DNA of 64,000 nt from Acinetobacter ursingii DSM 16037 = CIP 107286. Lineage in GTDB: Bacteria > Pseudomonadota > Gammaproteobacteria > Pseudomonadales > Moraxellaceae. A program made the translations under genes and the position numbers. The stretch spans positions 1,091,601-1,155,600 of the forward strand of contig NZ_KB849717.1 in assembly GCF_000368825.1 (NCBI RefSeq), given 5' to 3'. Below, piece by piece: positions 1 through 9,436 of the stretch (position 1 is its first letter; each line of letters opens with the position of its first letter). The notes beneath the pieces are model-generated. The model was given only the letters and a program-made list of their open reading frames with translations, was not told where the DNA came from and made no database searches.

Positions 1-105
1 TAAAACTCATTTTACTCAACCAAAATATCAATCAAATCCCTCAAGACCCAACCAACACCCTGTTTTTCAACAAGTTTTTATCCGCTTCACCGCCGATGAG
101 TGCGC

Positions 106-133
106 ATTCTACAGCATTCTACAACCAACGCAA
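106..133 (-). promoter_or_regulatory. Strong stringent-type promoter reading off the left edge (rRNA-operon-like)
   Basis: On the minus strand a -35 TTGCGT (128-133) and a -10 TAGAAT (106-111) are separated by 16 bases. A GC-rich discriminator (TGCGCAC) follows and an A-rich upstream stretch precedes. A second TAGAAT copy lies at 116-121. About 100 bases of gene-free leader then run to the window edge. This layout fits a ppGpp-sensitive rRNA or tRNA promoter; the downstream gene is outside the window, so 'rRNA operon' is inference. Confidence 0.5.
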
Positions 134-334
134 CCCCTTTTTTTAAAGATTTCACTCCTTCGTCTATGTTTTGATCATATTTGACGGGTTTGATTGTTAT
201 TTGCACCAATCAGCTTAATTTAGAAAACAATTCAGCATTTTTTATTATTTTCGTTAAAAATATTTAGAACTTTTTTTAAACAGCTAATTTAAGTAGAATT
301 AGACGACGGTTGCATATTTATAAGTTTTATTGAC

Positions 335-838
335 ATGTTTTACAGTATAAGAAGAAGTTTAGCTGTTGCTATGGTCATCCTAATGGCCTGTGAAACTGTG
401 CCCGCTGTTTCTGTCCATAATGCTTATAGCCTGACTTTAGCCATTTTAAGTTATAGTAAATGGCCAAATAATATTACACCAACCTTATGTGTCATTGATA
501 ATCCTGTTGCAACGGCAGCGTTTCAAAGCCAAGTCAAACAATCTGCTTATGAATATCATATTCAAGGGCTGAGCGCGGTCAATTTTTCGAAATCTCAATG
601 TCAGGCGGTTTATTTTTCTAATCTCACGCCCCAACAACAGCAAAATTTAGTGAATGCTTATCCTCAAAGAAACCTATTATCTTTTAGCAATAATAATCCT
701 GATTGTGAAACCGGAAGCATTTTTTGTTTATACACGCAGCGCGGATTAACCACCTTCAAAGTTAATCTCGATGCTTTAAGTTATTCTCAGGTTCATATTG
801 ATCCTCGAGTACTACTTTTAGCTCGCAATGCGGAGTAA
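335..838 (+). CDS. yfiR: YfiR family periplasmic protein
   Basis: This 167-residue protein has an N-terminal signal peptide (two arginines at 6-7, hydrophobic core to about residue 24) and the YfiR/HmsC-family signature ending in SKWP at 41-44. Four cysteines in the mature part (C52, C89, C124, C131) have the spacing of the two disulfides known in Pseudomonas YfiR. YfiR holds the inner-membrane diguanylate cyclase YfiN inactive from the periplasm. The cyclase gene starts 6 bases after this gene's stop, followed by an OmpA lipoprotein, reproducing the YfiBNR module. No strong ribosome binding site precedes the ATG at 335; an in-frame ATG at 371 would shorten the signal peptide. Family assignment comes from motif and context. 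Confidence 0.8.
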   Translation: MFYSIRRSLAVAMVILMACETVPAVSVHNAYSLTLAILSYSKWPNNITPTLCVIDNPVATAAFQSQVKQSAYEYHIQGLSAVNFSKSQCQAVYFSNLTPQQQQNLVNAYPQRNLLSFSNNNPDCETGSIFCLYTQRGLTTFKVNLDALSYSQVHIDPRVLLLARNAE

Positions 839-844
839 GGAGAA

Positions 845-2062
845 ATGATTTCAAATCTGTATAAATCTAAGTCTTTACATTCTTTATTCCGCAAATCTCA
901 GGCAACGATTTTTGCCATTACTTTTTTTATCTGTACATTCACGTTTGTTCTTATTTCAATATTTACCATTGAAACTTATGCCAAACAAAATTTGAATATT
1001 TTAGGGTTGACCGTGAGTGAACGGATTCAGCCTGCACTGGTTTTTAAAGATCAACTCACATTACAACAAATTTTAAATGAATATACGGAGCAGCATTCGA
1101 TTCGTACGATTCATATTTATGACAAAAATCATTTAGAATTGGCATCGAGTTCAAAACCCCCTGTTTATTATAGTCAGCTCCAAAGCTTTTTAGATTATGT
1201 TTTTCTAAAAGATCCTATTAAATTAACAGTTTATCATCACAACAACAAAATTGGTGAGTTGGTTCTTTTTGGAAGTTCAGAAAAAATTATTCAGTTTATT
1301 ATTACCATTCTAATTGGCCTTGCGATTGCCATGATTTTTATTGTCATTGCGCTATGGTGGTCAACCAATATGACCTATCGTTATATTATGCAATCCATGC
1401 GCCCATTGACTCAGATTGCCCAGGTCGTCAGCGATCAAAAAGCATATAACCTACGCTTTCCAAATAATAATATTAAAGAGTTTCAAGATTTAAATGATGT
1501 ATTTAATCAATTATTGGAAGAAATTCAAACGTGGCATACACATCTACAAAATGAAAATCATCAATTATCATTTAAAGCACATCATGACCATTTAACCCAG
1601 CTCCCAAATCGAAGCTACTTTTATCAAGAACTGGTTGATTTATTTGAAGATCACCAGAAACGGCAGAATTCCGCTTTGATGTTTATTGATAATAATAATT
1701 TCAAACAAATCAATGATCAATTTGGACATCTAGCAGGTGATGCCGTGCTAGAAGAAATGGCGAAGCGTTTAAAATCAAAGCTGAGACATCAAGATTTTAT
1801 TGCACGTTTGGGTGGAGATGAATTTGCCGTCATTCTGCAATCCATTCACCAAGTTGAACACCTGATTACGATTGCTGAAAATTTAATTGCCAGTAGCAAA
1901 GCACCGATTTTATTTGAAGGGCAATCTATTGAATTCAGCTTTAGTTTAGGCATCGCATTTTCAAGATTCGCTACTACGCCAGAAGATTTGATCATGCAAG
2001 CCGATCAATCGATGTATAAAGCAAAACATTTAACTCACCACTGGTTTATTTATAAACCTTAA
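845..2062 (+). CDS. yfiN: Membrane diguanylate cyclase, YfiN/TpbB type
   Basis: The 405-residue protein has transmembrane segments at about 19-43 and 149-172 flanking a periplasmic sensor region, then a HAMP-like segment (about 172-228) and a GGDEF domain (about 245-403). The active-site loop GGDEF is intact at 323-327 and the product-inhibition I-site RHQD lies five residues before it at 314-317. It should make c-di-GMP from two GTP. The usual DxD metal motif before 'FKQIND' reads D282-N-N-N: the first Asp is kept, the second is Asn. An AAGGAG ribosome site overlaps the yfiR stop codon, so the two genes are probably translated together. Activity is likely repressed by YfiR and relieved by the downstream OmpA lipoprotein. 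Confidence 0.85.
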   Translation: MISNLYKSKSLHSLFRKSQATIFAITFFICTFTFVLISIFTIETYAKQNLNILGLTVSERIQPALVFKDQLTLQQILNEYTEQHSIRTIHIYDKNHLELASSSKPPVYYSQLQSFLDYVFLKDPIKLTVYHHNNKIGELVLFGSSEKIIQFIITILIGLAIAMIFIVIALWWSTNMTYRYIMQSMRPLTQIAQVVSDQKAYNLRFPNNNIKEFQDLNDVFNQLLEEIQTWHTHLQNENHQLSFKAHHDHLTQLPNRSYFYQELVDLFEDHQKRQNSALMFIDNNNFKQINDQFGHLAGDAVLEEMAKRLKSKLRHQDFIARLGGDEFAVILQSIHQVEHLITIAENLIASSKAPILFEGQSIEFSFSLGIAFSRFATTPEDLIMQADQSMYKAKHLTHHWFIYKP

Positions 2063-2076
2063 TTTTGGAATTCCAT

Positions 2077-2556
2077 ATGCTTAACCACTCCCTGAAAATT
2101 TCATTTTTAGCAATGATTTGTATTGCTCTTTCTGGTTGCTTAAGTTTTGGCCCATTAAAATATAAACAAGTCCGTATGTTAAAAAAGGAAGGATTCGTAC
2201 TGACCGATGAAGGCTGGACACTCGGTTTACCAGAACGATTGTTATTTGATTTCGATAAAACAGATATTCAACCTGCACATGAGCAGGAAATTTCACGTTT
2301 AAGTCGTCAGTTGCAAAAATATGATTTGCAAAAAGTGAAAATCGTTGGACATACCGACAATATTGGAGCTCCTCAATATAATTTGAAGTTATCCCAAGAA
2401 CGTGCACAGAGCGTTGCTAATATTTTCATAGCGCATGGTTTTAAAGTACAAAATATACAGATTGTTGGTCGCGGTGCTGAACAACCTTTAGTACCCAATA
2501 CGACTGAAGAAAATCGTGCTGCAAATCGTCGTGTTGCTGTAATTATTATTCCTTAA
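2077..2556 (+). CDS. yfiB: OmpA-domain outer-membrane lipoprotein, YfiB type
   Basis: The ATG at 2077 is chosen because it has a GGAA site 6 bases upstream and gives a clean lipoprotein signal with lipobox L18-S-G-C21; an upstream in-frame TTG at 2065 is less likely. The 159-residue product carries a C-terminal OmpA-like peptidoglycan-binding domain with the conserved GHTDN, LS..RA and NRR motifs. In Pseudomonas, YfiB in the outer membrane binds peptidoglycan and sequesters YfiR, releasing YfiN. The gene starts 14 bases after the cyclase gene and completes the three-gene module. It could also be a general Pal-like protein, but context favours YfiB. Confidence 0.82.
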   Translation: MLNHSLKISFLAMICIALSGCLSFGPLKYKQVRMLKKEGFVLTDEGWTLGLPERLLFDFDKTDIQPAHEQEISRLSRQLQKYDLQKVKIVGHTDNIGAPQYNLKLSQERAQSVANIFIAHGFKVQNIQIVGRGAEQPLVPNTTEENRAANRRVAVIIIP

Positions 2557-2571
2557 ACTTAAAATTTTCAA

Positions 2572-2599
2572 ATCTCCATGACAATCATGTGGTGGAGAT
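2572..2599 (+). terminator. Possible weak terminator after the yfiB-like gene
   Basis: A 7-base inverted repeat (ATCTCCA at 2572-2578, TGGAGAT at 2593-2599) with a 14-base loop is followed by ATTTTG. The short T tract and large loop make termination uncertain. Confidence 0.3.
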
Positions 2600-2625
2600 A
2601 TTTTGAAAGGAAGAAATTTCTGACA

Positions 2626-2648
2626 TAAAAAAACCGCATTTAAGCGGA
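2626..2648 (-). terminator. Intrinsic terminator of the tRNA operon
   Basis: Read on the minus strand, CCGC-TTAAAT-GCGG is followed by seven T residues, about 30 bases beyond the last tRNA gene. Confidence 0.8.
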
Positions 2649-2680
2649 TATTTTATCTATTTTAAAACTTAAGTTTTAAA

Positions 2681-2757
2681 TGGTCGGAGCAGTAGGATTC
2701 GAACCTACGACCCCCTGGTCCCAAACCAGGTGCACTACCAGGCTGTGCTATGCTCCG
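2681..2757 (-). tRNA. tRNA-Pro (anticodon TGG), copy 2
   Basis: The 77-base gene has a 7-bp acceptor stem (CGGAGCA with TGCTCCG), discriminator A, encoded CCA, a T-loop GTTCGAATC and the anticodon loop TTTGGGA with anticodon TGG. It is identical over its full length to the copy at 3035-3111, and is the last gene of the minus-strand tRNA operon. Confidence 0.95.
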
Positions 2758-2775
2758 ATACTCTCTTTAAAAGAG

Positions 2776-2852
2776 TGGGGTGAATGACGGGATTCGAACC
2801 CGCGACAACTGGAATCACAATCCAGGGCTCTACCAACTGAGCTACATCCACC
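2776..2852 (-). tRNA. tRNA-His (anticodon GTG)
   Basis: The anticodon loop is TTGTGAT (anticodon GTG). The gene has the extra 5' G (-1) paired with C73, the identity mark of tRNA-His, and an encoded CCA. It lies between the Arg and the second Pro tRNA genes. Confidence 0.95.
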
Positions 2853-2885
2853 ATAAAATTTGATTCTTAGTACCAAGCTACCGAA

Positions 2886-2962
2886 TGGCGCGCCTGACAG
2901 GATTCGAACCTGTGACCATCCGCTTAGAAGGCGGATGCTCTATCCAACTGAGCTACAGGCGC
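2886..2962 (-). tRNA. tRNA-Arg (anticodon TCT)
   Basis: The acceptor stem GCGCCTG/CAGGCGC is complete, the anticodon loop is CTTCTAA (anticodon TCT, reading AGA), and CCA is encoded. Second gene of the operon. Confidence 0.95.
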
Positions 2963-3034
2963 GTAACCGATGATATGTCTATCATGCGATATTTCGCCGA
3001 ATTTAAAATATCAAATACATCACAATATTTTAAA

Positions 3035-3111
3035 TGGTCGGAGCAGTAGGATTCGAACCTACGACCCCCTGGTCCCAAACCAGGTGCACTACCAGGCTGT
3101 GCTATGCTCCG
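3035..3111 (-). tRNA. tRNA-Pro (anticodon TGG), copy 1
   Basis: First gene of the tRNA operon, 48 bases downstream of the -10 element. It is base-for-base identical to the copy at 2681-2757. Confidence 0.95.
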
Positions 3112-3158
3112 ATCTATCTCAGCTTTTGCTATATCGCACATCGTGCGGTACGGTGTGC

Positions 3159-3187
3159 ATTCTAGGCGCGGCGTGTGATTACGTCAA
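3159..3187 (-). promoter_or_regulatory. Promoter of the Pro-Arg-His-Pro tRNA operon
   Basis: Minus-strand -35 TTGACG (3182-3187) and -10 TAGAAT (3159-3164) are spaced by exactly 17 bases. A GC-rich discriminator downstream of the -10 is typical of stable-RNA promoters under stringent control. Confidence 0.8.
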
Positions 3188-3243
3188 CACCTAGAATTAA
3201 AAAAAATTAAAAATCCTTATCGAATGTATATTTAAGCAGCATT

Positions 3244-4308
3244 TTAGCGTTTTAGTGAAGCACTAAACGCCAACATCCGATCCAGAGGAAGTTTAGCCCG
3301 TTGTGCCAAAGCAGCGTCGACGTGTATTTCCTGATCGGCATGTTGTAATACATGCAGAATTCCATCCAGCTCATTCATCGCCATCCAAGGGCAATGCGCA
3401 CAAGAACGACAAGTCGCGCCCTCACCCGCAGTTGGTGCTTCAACTAAAATTTTATCTGGAACCGCTTGTTGCATCTTATAAAAAATACCACGATCCGTAG
3501 CGACAATTAAACGCTGATGTGGCAATGTTTGTGCGGCTTTGATCAGTTGCGAAGTACTACCCACAGCATCTGCAATATCCACTACCGATTCTGGAGATTC
3601 AGGATGAACCAACACAGCTGCATCTGGATACAGCGCTTTCATATTGGCGATACCACGAGCGCGGAATTCTTCATGTACAATACAGGCCCCATCCCAAAGC
3701 AACATATCAGCACCTGTTTTCTTTTGGATATATCGCCCCAAATGTTGATCTGGCGCCCAGATAATTTTTTCACCCAAACTGTCTAAATGCTCAATAATTT
3801 CTACGGCACAACTCGATGTTACCACCCAATCAGCACGTGCTTTCACTGCGGCAGAAGTATTGGCATATACCACAACAGTATGATCAGGATGCTGATCACA
3901 AAATGCAGTAAATTCATCCACAGGACAGCCTAGATCCAGTGAGCAAGTGGCTTCCAAAGTGGGCATTAAAATGGTTTTTTCTGGAGACAAGATTTTAGCC
4001 GTCTCACCCATAAATTTGACACCTGCAACCACCAATGTGCTTGCAGCATGGTCTCGTCCGAAACGTGCCATTTCCAGTGAGTCAGAAACACATCCACCAG
4101 TCAGCTCTGCTAGTTCCTGTACATCGGGGTCACAATAATAATGTGCGACAAGTACCGCATTACGTTTTTTGAGTTCTGCTGCAATTTCCGCAAATTTTGC
4201 CTGTTTAACATCTGGACTTAAGTGTTGATCTTTCGGCTCACCTAAACGATCTAAATGCGCCTGCACAATGTTTTTTGCGTCGTTCGCAATTAAATTCGCA
4301 CTACTCAT
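3244..4308 (-). CDS. nadA: Quinolinate synthase NadA
   Basis: NadA condenses iminoaspartate with dihydroxyacetone phosphate to give quinolinate in de novo NAD synthesis, using a [4Fe-4S] cluster. The sequence shows the N-terminal [13 protein letters not shown], the CSLDLGC segment, and a C-terminal CRSCAHC(P) cysteine motif characteristic of the family. The ATG at 4308 gives 354 residues and has a GAGAAG sequence before it. The frame stays open to an ATG at 4344, but that start and the ATG at 4332 lack a ribosome site. No nadB or nadC lies nearby. It is monocistronic, separated from argJ by that gene's terminator. Confidence 0.95.
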   Translation of the reverse strand: MSSANLIANDAKNIVQAHLDRLGEPKDQHLSPDVKQAKFAEIAAELKKRNAVLVAHYYCDPDVQELAELTGGCVSDSLEMARFGRDHAASTLVVAGVKFMGETAKILSPEKTILMPTLEATCSLDLGCPVDEFTAFCDQHPDHTVVVYANTSAAVKARADWVVTSSCAVEIIEHLDSLGEKIIWAPDQHLGRYIQKKTGADMLLWDGACIVHEEFRARGIANMKALYPDAAVLVHPESPESVVDIADAVGSTSQLIKAAQTLPHQRLIVATDRGIFYKMQQAVPDKILVEAPTAGEGATCRSCAHCPWMAMNELDGILHVLQHADQEIHVDAALAQRAKLPLDRMLAFSASLKR

Positions 4309-4410
4309 AAACGTCTTCTCATCCTTTTGCATACGGGCTGGCATGCTTGTAACGTTACATCACAAGTTACTGGCTATGATTTGATAACTTGAGAACCAAA
4401 AGCGGGCAGT

Positions 4411-4433
4411 TAAAAAAGCCTCCCAGAGGAGGC
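4411..4433 (-). terminator. Intrinsic terminator of argJ
   Basis: On the minus strand GCCTCC-TCTG-GGAGGC is followed by six T residues, about 30 bases after the argJ stop codon. Confidence 0.85.
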
Positions 4434-4463
4434 CTGATTATAGCTTAAATTATAGCGAAATAT

Positions 4464-5696
4464 TTAAGATCGGTAATCTGCATTGATTTTGACATAATCA
4501 TAAGACAGATCGCAGGTATACACAGTGTCCTTCGCCTGACCACGCCCTAAATCAACGCGTATGGTAATTTCTTTCTCTGCCATCACCGCAGCACCCATTT
4601 CTTCGGTGTAATCAGGATTTGCACCACCATCGAGACAGATTTGCACATCACCCAACCAGACCTGAACTTTGCTGCTATCCAAGTTTTGAATGCCCGCTTT
4701 ACCAATCGCCATGACAATCCGTCCCCAGTTTGGATCGGAAGCAAATAAAGCGGTTTTGATCAGCGGTGAGTCTGAAATGCTATACGCGACGTCACAACAT
4801 TCTTGGGTATTGGCTCCACCCTCGACAGTCACAGTGATGAATTTAGTAGCACCCTCGCCATCGCGCACAATCAATTGTGCCAAACGATTCATGATACGGG
4901 TGAGTACATCAAGCACCACGGTATAACGAGCATCATCGCTAGACTCTATTACATTTCCACCCGCCTGTGCTGTGGCAACAAAAATGCAAGAGTCATTGGT
5001 AGAAGTATCACCATCAATGGTAATGCGGTTAAATGAATGCTCGACTGTGGTCTGCAATAACTGTTGAACCATTGCTTGGCTGATCGGCGCATCGGTTGCA
5101 ACAAAACTCAGCATGGTTGCCATATTGGGACGAATCATCCCAGCACCTTTACTAATACCAGTCATGGTATAAGTGATACCATCGAGTTCAAACTGTTCAG
5201 ACGCCCCTTTAGGCACGGTATCCGTGGTCATAATGCCAAAAGCAGCATCTGTCCAACTTGCTTCATCTAATGTGTCCAACGCAGGTTGAATGCCATTTAA
5301 TAAACGCTCAATCGGAAGCTGTTCACCAATCACGCCTGTTGAAAAAGGTAAAACCTGATGAGGTTGTACATGAGCCAGTTCAGCCAGTTTGGCACAGGTT
5401 TTAGTCGCATTTTCTAAACCGAGTTTTCCTGTTGCAGCATTGGCATTACCAGTATTAATAATGAGATAACGCGGCTGTTGTGCGGATGAGCTTTCATTTA
5501 AATGTTTTTTGCTGAGTAAAACGGGCGCAGCAGCAAAAGCACTTTGGGTAAAAACACCCGCAACCTGCGAACCTTCAGCAAACTCGAATACCACTAAATC
5601 TCGTCGATTGGGATAACGCACATACGCTTGGGTTGAACCAATTTTTACACCCTTTACCACATGCATATGCGGCATTGTTACGTCACCAACAGCCAT
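4464..5696 (-). CDS. argJ: Bifunctional glutamate N-acetyltransferase / amino-acid acetyltransferase ArgJ
   Basis: ArgJ recycles the acetyl group from N-acetylornithine to glutamate in arginine biosynthesis and may also use acetyl-CoA. The 410-residue protein contains the autocleavage site in [14 protein letters not shown], where the Thr becomes the N-terminal nucleophile of the beta chain. Other conserved segments are the NTGNANA-like block near residue 80 and the C-terminal DPNWGRI block. Full length for the family. A GGA element about 8 bases before the ATG at 5696 supports the start. It stands alone, with no arginine gene beside it. Confidence 0.95.
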   Translation of the reverse strand: MAVGDVTMPHMHVVKGVKIGSTQAYVRYPNRRDLVVFEFAEGSQVAGVFTQSAFAAAPVLLSKKHLNESSSAQQPRYLIINTGNANAATGKLGLENATKTCAKLAELAHVQPHQVLPFSTGVIGEQLPIERLLNGIQPALDTLDEASWTDAAFGIMTTDTVPKGASEQFELDGITYTMTGISKGAGMIRPNMATMLSFVATDAPISQAMVQQLLQTTVEHSFNRITIDGDTSTNDSCIFVATAQAGGNVIESSDDARYTVVLDVLTRIMNRLAQLIVRDGEGATKFITVTVEGGANTQECCDVAYSISDSPLIKTALFASDPNWGRIVMAIGKAGIQNLDSSKVQVWLGDVQICLDGGANPDYTEEMGAAVMAEKEITIRVDLGRGQAKDTVYTCDLSYDYVKINADYRS

Positions 5697-5786
5697 TTTG
5701 AATATCCGATGAATTCGTTATAGAAAAAGAAAAGCTTAGTTCAAAATAACATAAAAATCGAGCGTTCAAACTCACTTTACAGCAAT

Positions 5787-5814
5787 AAAAAAACCAGCAA
5801 TCTTGCTGGTTTTT
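5787..5814 (-). terminator. Bidirectional intrinsic terminator
   Basis: A perfect stem AAACCAGCA (5791-5799) / TGCTGGTTT (5804-5812) with a 4-base loop is flanked by A and T runs, so it can work on either strand. It lies just after the small gene ending at 5828. Confidence 0.85.
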
Positions 5815-5827
5815 AAATTTTGACTTT

Positions 5828-6199
5828 TTAATTGGCCGCAAGTTGAGCAGATGTCCCCAATAAAGCCTGCTTGGCTTTTTCCTGACTCGCCGCAGAGAGC
5901 GCAGGGTTAGTCGCAACAATGCGACTTACATTTGCGGAGTTAGCAGCACTAATCGCCGCTGTTTTAAAAATAATAGGGCGAGTTCCCGTATTACCCAGCG
6001 TATAGCGAATTCCTGTTCTTGGACTGACTAAAGTCGTCGTTTGATTCTGAACAGTTGCTTGAGCTGTAGTATTACCTTGTGCAGCCATTACCTTGTCAAC
6101 AGTCGTGGTTTGGATTGGCTGTGCATTTTCTGTTGCAGCAAATGTAAATGCTGGGATCGTTAAGGCCGTCATTACTAATGTTTTTAATACTTTTTTCAT
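5828..6199 (-). CDS. Small secreted protein of unknown function
   Basis: The 123-residue protein begins with a clear Sec signal peptide (MKKVLKTL, hydrophobic core, likely cleavage after AFTFA at about residue 21). The mature part is rich in Thr, Ala, Gln and Asn, has no cysteine, and shows no domain I recognise. The frame is bracketed by its own downstream terminator and by the secA terminator upstream, so it is probably its own transcription unit. Function unknown; likely periplasmic or exported. Confidence 0.65.
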   Translation of the reverse strand: MKKVLKTLVMTALTIPAFTFAATENAQPIQTTTVDKVMAAQGNTTAQATVQNQTTTLVSPRTGIRYTLGNTGTRPIIFKTAAISAANSANVSRIVATNPALSAASQEKAKQALLGTSAQLAAN

Positions 6200-6290
6200 T
6201 GTCTTTACCAGTTTTCACTTCAAGATGTGCAAGTAAATACCATTTAATCGAACAAACTGCAAATACTATTCACAGCTTGCAACATCTCGT

Positions 6291-6323
6291 AAAAAAAGCA
6301 GAACATAAATGTTCTGCTTTTTT
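6291..6323 (-). terminator. Intrinsic terminator downstream of secA
   Basis: Stem GCAGAACA (6298-6305) / TGTTCTGC (6310-6317) with a TAAA loop has A residues on one side and T residues on the other, making it bidirectional. It ends secA transcription about 40 bases past the stop. Confidence 0.85.
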
Positions 6324-6362
6324 GAAATCACTCTCTTTTATGGCAAGATCTTTATCTCACGA

Positions 6363-9074
6363 TTAAATACGACCATGACATTGTTTATATTTGAGTCCAG
6401 ATCCACATGGGCATGGCGCATTACGGCTCGCAGGTGGCGTAATTTGCTGCTGTGGTGCTTGTTCTTCAATCTCGTGATGAGTCACTGTTCCAGTTAAGCC
6501 GTCAACTTCATCATGTTCAAAAGATAAGCGCATCGCTTCTGCTTGTTGCTGCTGTTGAGCTTCAAGTTCTGCCAGTTCTTCTGGTGTAGGAATGTGAACG
6601 CGAGACAAATCAGTTACGACGTCAGATTTAATAATGCCTAACATATTAATGAACAAGTTAAAGGCTTCTTTTTTATATTCCTGTTCAGGATTTTTCTGAG
6701 CATAACCACGTAAATGAATCCCCTGACGCAGATAATCCATCGCCGCCAAATGGTCTTTCCAGTGGCGATCCAGTGAATTCAACATAAAGTGACGTTCAAG
6801 CGTAACGGCGGTATCTGTTCCCATTTGGGTGCGACGCGCTCGATAGCGATTAATTACTTCATCAGTAATTCGTTCTACCAACCCTTCTTCATCTAGACGG
6901 CGATCATCATTGAGCCATTGTTGAATTGGCAACTCAATACTGAGGTCAACGCGCAAGGCATTTTCCAAACCCTCTACATCCCATTGGTCATGGATCGATT
7001 CAGGTGGAATAAAATTCGCAATCATGCCTTTCATGACATCACGATGCATTTCTTCGATATAATCTTGCAGCGTGCTTTCAGCTAAAACTTCATCACGTTG
7101 TGAATAGATGATCTTACGTTGTTCGTTATTGACATCGTCATACTTCAATAAGTTTTTACGAATATCAAAGTTACGTGCTTCGACTTTGCGCTGTGCATTT
7201 TCAATCGAACGGCTCACCATTTTATGTTCAATGGCTTCATCTTCTTTGAGACCCATGGCACGCATCATACCAACCACACGGTCACCTGCGAAGATACGCA
7301 TCAAATCATCTTCAAGTGATAAGTAAAAGCGCGATACCCCAGGGTCACCCTGACGGCCAGCACGACCTCGTAACTGGTTATCAATACGGCGTGATTCGTG
7401 ACGCTCAGAACCCACGATATGTAAACCGCCTGCATTCAGCACGGTTTCATGATCATGTTCCCATTCTGCTTTTAAGCGCGCTTCATCTTCAGGCGTTGGA
7501 TTTTCAATTTTAGCTAGCTTGGCTTTCCAGTTACCACCCAAAATAATATCCGTACCACGACCAGCCATATTCGTTGCAATCGTGACTGAATCTGGACTAC
7601 CTGCCTGCGCAATAATATCCGCTTCACGTTCATGTTGTTTCGCGTTAAGGACTTCATGCTTAATGCCTGCCTGAGTCAACTTATGCGATAACACCTCACT
7701 GGCTTCAATGGTTGCCGTACCCACCAAAATTGGTGCACGGGTTTCCTGAATACGTTTAATTTCCTGCACAATCGCATCGTATTTACCGTTACGATTCAGG
7801 TAAATTAAATCATTTTGATCTAAACGAACCATTGGACGATGGGTTGGGATAATCACCACATCTAGTCCATAAATTTCTTTCATTTCCGCTGCTTCAGTAT
7901 CAGCAGTACCTGTCATACCTGAAAGCTTTTTGTATAGGCGGAAATAGTTCTGAAAAGTGGTTGTTGCAAGTGTTTGGTTTTCTGGCTGAATTTCCAAACC
8001 TTCTTTGGCTTCGACTGCTTGATGCAAACCTTCTGACCAACGACGACCTGGCATGGTACGCCCAGTATGTTCATCGACGATGATCACTTCACCATCATGA
8101 ATAATATAATGAACATCGCGGTGATATAAGAAATGCGCACGAATTGCGGCAGTCACATGATGCACCAGACTTAAATTACTTGCAGAATATAGGCTTTCAC
8201 CTTCAGCCAATAAACCCATGGCAATCAGTTCTTGCTCGACAGTTTCAAAACCCACTTCGGTCATTTCAACTGAACGCTGTTTTTCATCAATCCAGAAATG
8301 TCCGCCATCGGCCACTTTTTCTTCTTTTTGCGCACGAAGTTTAGGTGGAATGTTATTGATCGCAGCATAAAGTTGAGAAGAATCTTCGCTTTGCCCCGAA
8401 ATAATCAACGGTGTACGCGCTTCATCAATCAAGATCGAATCGACCTCATCGATAATCGCATAATTCAAACCACGCTGTTTTTTCTCTGGCAGTGAAAACA
8501 CCATGTTGTCACGCAGATAGTCAAAACCAAATTCATTGTTGGTACCATATGTGATATCCGCTTGATAAGCTTCAGCTTTCTCAACAGGAGACTGCATAGA
8601 GTAAATCGTACCAATGCTCAATCCCAAAAACTCAAACAATGGGCGGTTGAGTTCAGCATCACGCTGCGCCAAATAGTCATTGACCGTAATAACATGGACG
8701 CCTTGTCCACTTAAGGCATTTAAATAACAGGCCAACGTACCCATCAGGGTTTTACCTTCACCTGTACGCATTTCTGCGATTTTACCTTCGTGTAAGGTAA
8801 TACCACCGATTAATTGCACATCATAATGGCGCATACCCATGACACGTTTTGCCGCTTCGCGACATACGGCAAAAGCTTCTGGCAATAATTTATCCAGACT
8901 TTCACCATTGTTATAACGTTCTTTAAATTCTGGAGTTTTTGCAGATAAGTCTGCATCGCTTAGTGCTGATATCGTCGGCTCGAGCGCATTGATTTGATCA
9001 ACAATTTTACGCATGCGTTTAAGTTCGCGCTCATTTTTTGTACCGAAGATACCTCCGATCAGACTTGCCAACAT
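6363..9074 (-). CDS. secA: Preprotein translocase ATPase SecA
   Basis: SecA is the cytosolic motor that drives unfolded preproteins through SecYEG. The 903-residue protein has Walker A (RTGEGKT near residue 100), the [11 protein letters not shown]alker B motif, the helicase motif [10 protein letters not shown], and a C-terminal zinc-binding SEC-C motif [13 protein letters not shown], which binds SecB and ribosomes. Length is normal for Gammaproteobacteria. An AGAGAG sequence precedes the ATG at 9074. I see no secM-like arrest peptide gene upstream, unlike E. coli. Confidence 0.98.
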   Translation of the reverse strand: MLASLIGGIFGTKNERELKRMRKIVDQINALEPTISALSDADLSAKTPEFKERYNNGESLDKLLPEAFAVCREAAKRVMGMRHYDVQLIGGITLHEGKIAEMRTGEGKTLMGTLACYLNALSGQGVHVITVNDYLAQRDAELNRPLFEFLGLSIGTIYSMQSPVEKAEAYQADITYGTNNEFGFDYLRDNMVFSLPEKKQRGLNYAIIDEVDSILIDEARTPLIISGQSEDSSQLYAAINNIPPKLRAQKEEKVADGGHFWIDEKQRSVEMTEVGFETVEQELIAMGLLAEGESLYSASNLSLVHHVTAAIRAHFLYHRDVHYIIHDGEVIIVDEHTGRTMPGRRWSEGLHQAVEAKEGLEIQPENQTLATTTFQNYFRLYKKLSGMTGTADTEAAEMKEIYGLDVVIIPTHRPMVRLDQNDLIYLNRNGKYDAIVQEIKRIQETRAPILVGTATIEASEVLSHKLTQAGIKHEVLNAKQHEREADIIAQAGSPDSVTIATNMAGRGTDIILGGNWKAKLAKIENPTPEDEARLKAEWEHDHETVLNAGGLHIVGSERHESRRIDNQLRGRAGRQGDPGVSRFYLSLEDDLMRIFAGDRVVGMMRAMGLKEDEAIEHKMVSRSIENAQRKVEARNFDIRKNLLKYDDVNNEQRKIIYSQRDEVLAESTLQDYIEEMHRDVMKGMIANFIPPESIHDQWDVEGLENALRVDLSIELPIQQWLNDDRRLDEEGLVERITDEVINRYRARRTQMGTDTAVTLERHFMLNSLDRHWKDHLAAMDYLRQGIHLRGYAQKNPEQEYKKEAFNLFINMLGIIKSDVVTDLSRVHIPTPEELAELEAQQQQQAEAMRLSFEHDEVDGLTGTVTHHEIEEQAPQQQITPPASRNAPCPCGSGLKYKQCHGRI

Positions 9075-9436
9075 GAATAAACTCTCTAATCCTGTTTGTT
9101 ATAAGGTCTGTTAATAGCAACAAACCCTAGGTCGGTTAATTTTTTCTTAGCTGTTATTATGGAGTCACAAATAAGAACTACAAGGGTTTTACGCCCAAAC
9201 AGCGAAAAAATCTGCTAGATGACTCTAACATTGCTTAACCAAAGAGCGTTAATGTAGCAAATTTGCATTTAACTTACACCGATTTGCATGCGATTTTCTG
9301 ATCTATTTTTGAATCAAGCCCCTATTCTATATCTTAAAAATTCATAACAACATGCGAAAACAATAATTTTAAACGCAATAAAAAAACTGCATATTTAAGG
9401 TCATACAACACATCACAATATTATGAGGTTTTTGCA
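9075..9436. other. Divergent intergenic region secA / peroxiredoxin
   Basis: This 362-base stretch separates the divergent secA and peroxiredoxin genes. I found no ORF, convincing palindrome or consensus promoter that I would name. It must contain the promoters of both genes. Confidence 0.5.

Noticed and set aside
2953..3194. Open frames on both strands over the tRNA cluster
   Set aside because: They run through tRNA genes and have no protein-like features.
9075..9436. Possible secM-like arrest peptide upstream of secA
   Set aside because: No ORF with an arrest-like C terminus was found between secA and the divergent peroxiredoxin gene.
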